From NCBI GenBank assembly GCA_021801615.1, contig JAJYXS010000207.1, positions 1 through 7,913 on the forward strand: 7,913 bases of DNA. Direction: 5' to 3'. Below the pieces are notes generated by a model. The model saw only the letters and a program-made list of their open reading frames with translations. It was not told where the DNA came from and did no database searches. The position numbers were made by a program, and so were the translations under genes. The DNA comes from Actinomycetes bacterium (GTDB taxonomy: Bacteria; Actinomycetota; Acidimicrobiia; Acidimicrobiales; RAAP-2). Every line of letters starts with the position of its first letter. The stretch's first letter is position 1. Positions 4,756 to 7,913 of the stretch are shown in pieces.

Positions 4756-5144
4756 CGGCGCGCGAGGGCATCGTCTACGGCGCCGGCGCGCTGCGCGCCG
4801 CGGCGCACGGCGACCGGATGATGTGGGCGCTGCACCGCGCGGCGCTCACCTACGGGATCGTCCCGGTGGTGACCGTCGGCGCCGTTGCCGATGCGTACCG
4901 GACCGAGGCGCGCGGCGACCGGCTCGACGCGCTGCTGGCCGGCGCCGAGGTCGAGCCCCTCGGGCGCGAGGGCGCGCAGCGGGTCGGGGAGCTCGCGTCG
5001 CGCGCGGGCACCTCGGACCTGGTCGCGGTGTCGACTGCCGAGACCGCGGCGCGGCGCAACGCCGCAGTCGTCAACGCGCGCCAGGCCGCGCTGCGGTCAG
5101 CCACGACGCTGCTCGGCCACGACCTCGTCCTGTACGGGGTCTGA
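4752..5144 (+). CDS. PIN-like toxin partner with degenerate active site
   Basis: 130 residues, second gene of the pair. The layout matches actinobacterial VapC-like PIN proteins: a first strand IVYGAGAL (7-14), HGDRMMWALHRAAL (19-32), a strand and helix VTVGAVADAYR (40-50), LDALLAGAEVEPL (58-70), GTSDLVAVSTAETAARR (86-102), then a final strand AVVNARQAAL (105-114). In active relatives the first strand reads D-A-G-A-L, the fifth region T-S-D-x-x-D-A and the last strand T-S-D. Here these are G10, A92 and NAR (108-110), while D89 is kept, so three of the expected acids are missing and RNase activity is doubtful. The frame is intact with no stop or frameshift. The start ATG 4752 lies inside the antitoxin stop overlap. 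A diverged, catalytically dead PIN protein is my reading; the alignment was made by eye. Confidence 0.7.
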   Translation: MTAREGIVYGAGALRAAAHGDRMMWALHRAALTYGIVPVVTVGAVADAYRTEARGDRLDALLAGAEVEPLGREGAQRVGELASRAGTSDLVAVSTAETAARRNAAVVNARQAALRSATTLLGHDLVLYGV

Positions 5145-5210
5145 CGCCGGTCAGCGCCCGCCCTGCCGCCGGTCAGCGCCCGCCCTGCCGCCGGTCAGCG
5201 CCCGCCCTTG
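5145..5210. repeat. Three 22-bp tandem repeats between convergent genes
   Basis: Copies at 5145-5166, 5167-5188 and about 5189-5210. Each starts CGCCGGTCAGCG and ends GCCCTGC; the third diverges in its last bases (an extra T). The array begins directly after the PIN-like gene stop and provides the stop codon and C-terminal residues of the minus-strand small gene. The 22-bp period shifts frame with each copy. Confidence 0.9.
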
Positions 5211-5376
5211 CGAGGCGCCGCAGGGCAGCGCGCAGGTCCCGCTCCACGGTGAAGAGGGCCGCGGCGAGGTCGGGGTCCCCACCGTCCCGGGAGTCCTCTG
5301 CAAGCGTGCTCACGCGCGCGGTGAGCTCGACGAGGGTCGAGTTGATGGAGGAAAGCTCCGCGCGTGCTGTGGCCAT
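5173..5376 (-). CDS. Small helical protein of unknown function
   Basis: 67 residues from ATG 5376. The sequence MATARAELSSINSTLVELTA opens a helix with a heptad-like run of I/L/V residues (11-25), then a Gly/Asp/Pro turn DGGDPD (31-36), then a second helix LAAALFTVERDLRAALRRL (37-55), so it looks like a helical hairpin or short coiled coil. No signal peptide, membrane segment or Cys/His motif is visible. The last ten or so residues (about 58-67, AGADRRQGGR) are encoded by the 22-bp repeat and may be an acquired tail. It is divergent from hisD across 85 bases and convergent with the PIN-like gene. The longer frame up to 5736 is antisense to hisD and was not used. I do not recognise a family; amino-acid pattern and a clean divergent position are the support. 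Confidence 0.65.
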   Translation of the reverse strand: MATARAELSSINSTLVELTARVSTLAEDSRDGGDPDLAAALFTVERDLRAALRRLARAGADRRQGGR

Positions 5377-5382
5377 GCACGC

Positions 5383-5388
5383 ATCATG
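5383..5388 (-). promoter_or_regulatory. Weak -10-like hexamer for the small helical gene
   Basis: Reads CATGAT on the minus strand, 6 nt before ATG 5376. It keeps A2 and T6 of TANNNT only. Confidence 0.3.
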
Positions 5389-5431
5389 GCGCGCGGAGCC
5401 GGCGTCTCGAGGCGGTCGGCGCGTGCCCCGG

Positions 5432-5437
5432 TAGCAT
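5432..5437 (+). promoter_or_regulatory. -10 element of the his operon
   Basis: TAGCAT, placing the expected start near 5444, about 18 nt before the hisD ATG. This is the one first gene where a short leader is predicted; the leader holds a 6-codon GTG frame (5448-5468) but no His-rich peptide. Confidence 0.45.
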
Positions 5438-5461
5438 CGTGGCTCTCGTGACGGCGACCCG

Positions 5462-6769
5462 ATGCTGACCAGGATCGACGTGCGCGGCCAGCGGGCCGGC
5501 GCGCTGGCCGCGCTCCTCCCGCGCCCCGAGGAGCCCGGCCACGCCCAACGCGAGGTGGTCGCGTCGATCATCGAGCGGGTGCGCCGTGGCGGCGACGGTG
5601 CCCTCTTCGAGCTGACCGCGGAGCTCGACGGCGTCAGCCTCGAGCAGCTCGCGGTACCCGCAGGCCAGCTGCACGAGGCGCTCTCGCGGATCTCCGAGGA
5701 GCTCCGCCAGGCACTGCTCGTCGCGCACCGCAACATCGCCGCCTACCACGCCCACGAGCTGACCACGGTCGCCGACTTCGTGGCGCACGGCGTGCGCGTC
5801 CGCCACCTCGTGCGCCCGGTCGACCGGGTCGGCTGCTACGCCCCCGGCGGGCGGGCGCGCTACCCCTCGACGGTGCTCATGTGCGCGGTGCCCGCCAGGG
5901 TGGCCGGCGTCGGGGAGGTGGTCCTGTGCGTCCCGCCGGACCGCTCCGGGCGGGTGGACGACGCGACGCTCGCCGCGGCGGCGCTCGCAGGGGTCGACGA
6001 GGTGTACGCGATCGGCGGCGCCCAGGCGATCGCCGCCATGGCCTTCGGCACCGAGTCGGTGCGGCCCGTCGACGTGGTGGTCGGGCCCGGGAACCGCTAC
6101 GTGGCGGAGGCGAAGCGCCAGGTCGCAGGCGTGGTCGGCGTCGCCTCGGCGTTCGCCGGCCCCTCGGAGGTCGTGGTGGTGGCCGCGCCCGACACGCCTG
6201 GCGAGTTCGCTGCGATCGACCTCGCGGTCCAGGCCGAGCACGGGCCGGACGGGCTCGCCTGGCTGGTGACGTGGTCCGAGGAGAAGGCCGACGAGGTGGA
6301 GGCGGCCCTCCGGCGCGTGGTGGAGGGCTCTCCCCGGCGCGACGACCTGCTCGCGACGCTCCAGAGCCGCGGCTACACCTGCCTCGTGGACGGCGCCGAG
6401 CAGGCGATCGCCGTGGCGAACGTGGTCGCGCCCGAGCATCTCGAGCTGCTCTTCGAGGACTCCGAGCGCCTCTTGGGCCAGGTGCGCTCGGCCGGGGCCG
6501 TCTTCTGCGGCCCGTGGTCGCCGGCGAGCCTCGGCGACTACGTGGCCGGACCCAACCACGTGCTGCCGACCAGCCGGACGGCGAGGTTCGCCTCGGCGCT
6601 CCGGGCGGACGACTTCCGCCGGCACCTCCACGCGGTGAGCGCCCAGCCCGAGGCGATGGCGGTCCTCGGACCGGCTGCAGAGGCCCTCGCCACGACCGAG
6701 GGGCTCGCGGCGCACGCGGCGTCGATCGCGCTGCGCCGTGCGGCGCTCGAGCGAGGAGCCGGCTCGTGA
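5462..6769 (+). CDS. hisD: Histidinol dehydrogenase
   Basis: 435 residues, the usual length. Zn-dependent cytosolic enzyme that oxidises L-histidinol to L-histidine with two NAD+, the last step of the pathway. The active-site set is complete and close to enterobacterial numbering: zinc ligands Q257 and H260 (in VQAEHG), D359 (in GDYVAGPNHVLPT) and H418 (in TEGLAAHAASIALR), and the catalytic pair E325-H326 in APEHLEL. Other marks are VGCYAPGGRARYPSTVLM (123-140), IGGAQAIAAMAFGTE (184-198) and VVGPGNRYVAEAK (206-218). Odd: before AGPSE (232-236) the common I-D-M sequence is replaced by A-S-A, a variant I believe is shared with some actinobacterial HisD proteins. ATG 5462 is the only start after the in-frame stop at 5432. 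No good Shine-Dalgarno site. Its TGA overlaps the hisC GTG. Confidence 0.97.
   Translation: MLTRIDVRGQRAGALAALLPRPEEPGHAQREVVASIIERVRRGGDGALFELTAELDGVSLEQLAVPAGQLHEALSRISEELRQALLVAHRNIAAYHAHELTTVADFVAHGVRVRHLVRPVDRVGCYAPGGRARYPSTVLMCAVPARVAGVGEVVLCVPPDRSGRVDDATLAAAALAGVDEVYAIGGAQAIAAMAFGTESVRPVDVVVGPGNRYVAEAKRQVAGVVGVASAFAGPSEVVVVAAPDTPGEFAAIDLAVQAEHGPDGLAWLVTWSEEKADEVEAALRRVVEGSPRRDDLLATLQSRGYTCLVDGAEQAIAVANVVAPEHLELLFEDSERLLGQVRSAGAVFCGPWSPASLGDYVAGPNHVLPTSRTARFASALRADDFRRHLHAVSAQPEAMAVLGPAAEALATTEGLAAHAASIALRRAALERGAGS
6753..6758 (+). promoter_or_regulatory. Shine-Dalgarno site of hisC
   Basis: GAGGAG, 7 nt before GTG 6766 and inside the hisD end. It fixes the hisC start although the frame stays open upstream to 5881. 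Confidence 0.75.
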
Positions 6770-7839
6770 GCGCGAGGGTGGCGCTGCGCGACGAGCTCGC
6801 CTCGCTCGGTCGCTACCACTCGCCCCAGAGCCCGGTCGAGGTGCGGCTCAACACCAATGAGTCGCCGTACCCGCCGCCGGCGGCGTGGCAGCACGCGTTC
6901 TCTGACGCCGTCCGCCAGGTCGGCTTCCAGCGGTACCCGGACCGGGAGGCGAAGGCGCTGCGCGCCGCGGTCGGCAGCCGCCACGGGGTCGAGCCGGAGG
7001 AGGTCTTCTGCGCCAACGGGTCCAACGAGGTGCTCTTGTGCCTGCTGCTCGCCTTCGGGGGGAGCGGGCGGCGCGCGCTCGTCTTCGAGCCCACCTACGG
7101 GCTCCACGCGCACGTCGCCGGGCTCGCGGGCATGGAGGTGGTGGCCGAGCCGCGCGGCGCCGACTTCCGAGTCGACCCGGTGGCCGGCGCGGCGGCGATC
7201 GCGCGCGTGGAGCCCGACGTCCTCTTCCTCTGCTCGCCCAACAACCCGACCGGGCGCGCCGAGGACCCTCGCACCGTCGCCGCCCTCGTCGAGGGCGCGC
7301 CGGGCCTCGCCGTCGTCGACGAGGCGTACGGGGAGTTCACGAGCGTTTCGTCGCTGACGCTTCGCGACGGGTCGGCGGGCGCCGAAGGGCTCGTCGTCGT
7401 CCGCACGCTCTCCAAGGCCTGGGCGATGGCCGGCGCCCGCCTCGGCTACCTCGTGGCGCACCGCGACGTGGTGGCCGGCTGCCAGGCCGCGGCGCTCCCG
7501 TACCACCTGTCGACCCAGACCCAGCTCGCCGGCGTGCTGGCCCTGCGCTACGAAACGGAGATGGCAGAACGGGTCCGCGCGGTCGCAGCGGCGCGCGAGG
7601 AGCTCGCGAAGGGGCTCGCCGAGCTCGACGTCGACACGTGGCCCTCCGACGCGAACTTCGTCCTGTTCCGCCCCCGGGGGAGGGATGCGAGCGCGCTGTG
7701 GGCGGACCTGCTCGCCGCGGGCGTGCTCGTGCGCGACTTCTCTTCGCGCCCCGGCTTGGAGGGCTGCCTGCGCGTGAGCGTCGGGACCCCAGAGGAGAAC
7801 GAGCGCTTCCTCGAGCTGCTCGCAGGGGCACTGCGATGA
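6766..7839 (+). CDS. hisC: Histidinol-phosphate aminotransferase
   Basis: 357 residues. PLP-dependent class I/II (fold type I) aminotransferase that converts imidazole-acetol phosphate plus glutamate to histidinol phosphate. Seen: the N-terminal LNTNESPYPPP (28-38), RYPD (56-59), ANGSNEVL (83-90), the cofactor site SPNNPTG (157-163), VVDEAYGEF (183-191) with D185 and Y188, the PLP lysine K217 in RTLSKAWAMAGARLGYL (213-229) with R225, and the C-terminal LRVSVGTPEEN whose Arg binds the substrate. All key residues are present. GTG 6766 overlaps the hisD stop (GTGA) and has GAGGAG in front. Its own TGA overlaps the ATG of the next gene. Close relatives act on aromatic amino acids, but the operon position makes HisC the clear choice. 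Confidence 0.96.
   Translation: MSARVALRDELASLGRYHSPQSPVEVRLNTNESPYPPPAAWQHAFSDAVRQVGFQRYPDREAKALRAAVGSRHGVEPEEVFCANGSNEVLLCLLLAFGGSGRRALVFEPTYGLHAHVAGLAGMEVVAEPRGADFRVDPVAGAAAIARVEPDVLFLCSPNNPTGRAEDPRTVAALVEGAPGLAVVDEAYGEFTSVSSLTLRDGSAGAEGLVVVRTLSKAWAMAGARLGYLVAHRDVVAGCQAAALPYHLSTQTQLAGVLALRYETEMAERVRAVAAAREELAKGLAELDVDTWPSDANFVLFRPRGRDASALWADLLAAGVLVRDFSSRPGLEGCLRVSVGTPEENERFLELLAGALR
7824..7828 (+). promoter_or_regulatory. Shine-Dalgarno site of the third his-operon gene
   Basis: AGGGG, 7 nt before ATG 7836, lying inside the end of hisC. It supports translation of the cut-off frame at the right edge. Confidence 0.5.
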
Positions 7840-7913
7840 GTGGGGAGGCGACCGGGGAGGCGATCGGCGCGGCGCCCGGCGCGGCGCCCGGCGCGGCGCC
7901 CGCCGCAGTGACC
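7836..7913 (+). CDS. hisB: Start of next his-operon gene, probably hisB (3' end outside window)
   Basis: Only 26 codons are visible: MSGEATGEAIG, three copies of a GAAP-type unit, then AAVT. ATG 7836 overlaps the hisC TGA (ATGA) and has AGGGG 7 nt before it, so a translated gene begins here. No family motif is in view. The name rests on order: in Actinomycetota hisD-hisC is usually followed by hisB, imidazoleglycerol-phosphate dehydratase, whose product is the HisC substrate. The Ala/Gly/Pro start would be a low-complexity extension ahead of the folded domain. Confidence 0.55.
   Translation, partial: MSGEATGEAIGAAPGAAPGAAPAAVT
7866..7901 (+). repeat. Three 12-bp tandem repeats at the start of the third his-operon gene
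   Basis: Unit GGCGCGGCGCCC at 7866-7877, 7878-7889 and 7890-7901, identical, each encoding Gly-Ala-Ala-Pro. In frame, so copy-number change would alter only tail length. Confidence 0.9.

Noticed and set aside
4397..5210. CRISPR array
   Set aside because: The repeats are head-to-tail without unique spacers and have different units at each place.
5377..5461. His-operon attenuator or T-box leader
   Set aside because: The leader is too short, with no His codon run, no T-box motif and no terminator/antiterminator pair.
5881..6765. Upstream in-frame extension of hisC
   Set aside because: It is an Arg/Gly-rich shadow of hisD; the Shine-Dalgarno site at 6753 and the GTGA overlap place the hisC start at 6766.

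Overview
The window is very GC-rich chromosomal DNA (roughly three quarters G+C by eye) with densely packed genes, many GTG starts and 4-nt stop/start overlaps. The mycothiol synthase gene (mshD) points to Actinomycetota, because mycothiol is made almost only there. The class cannot be fixed from the sequence; Acidimicrobiia is a guess only.

Layout. (1) Bases 1-1593, minus strand: an apparent operon reading leftwards of a small four-helix membrane protein, a MaoC-like hot-dog dehydratase and a UbiE/MenG-type quinone methyltransferase that runs off the left edge. (2) 1647-2390, plus: a VIT1/CCC1-type iron/manganese transporter, divergent from region 1. (3) 2354-3361, minus: mshD, tail-to-tail with the transporter and overlapping it by 37 bases. 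(4) 3447-4139, plus: endonuclease III (nth), divergent from mshD, with a repeat-encoded Lys/Pro/Ser tail at its N-terminus. (5) 4140-4485: a 346-base stretch without a convincing gene, but full of structure: an AT-rich patch with a good sigma-70-like promoter, a dyad over its start point, a perfect 16-bp hairpin, three 18-bp tandem repeats, and a 12-bp direct repeat over the next promoter. (6) 4486-5144, plus: a toxin-antitoxin-like pair, a ribbon-helix-helix antitoxin and a PIN-like partner that lacks most of the expected catalytic acids. (7) 5173-5376, minus: a small helical protein of unknown function whose C-terminus is built from a 22-bp tandem repeat. (8) 5462 to the right edge, plus: histidine biosynthesis, hisD-hisC and the first 26 codons of a third gene, probably hisB, all joined by 4-nt overlaps.

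How the genes work together. HisD and HisC catalyse late steps of histidine synthesis (histidinol to histidine; imidazole-acetol phosphate to histidinol phosphate), and HisB would supply the HisC substrate. The other genes are housekeeping: quinone methylation, thiol redox buffering, base excision repair and metal transport. The RHH/PIN pair sits between housekeeping blocks and looks like the only accessory element.

Two themes run through the window. Several first genes have a TANNNT hexamer only 6-8 bases before the start codon and no Shine-Dalgarno site, which suggests leaderless transcripts, while genes inside operons have Shine-Dalgarno sites or start/stop overlaps. Short tandem duplications of three or four copies occur at five separate places, three of them inside reading frames and in multiples of three. 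I found no tRNA, rRNA, CRISPR array, IS element or complete prophage feature, and no clearly new multi-gene system. The best lead is 4140-5144.
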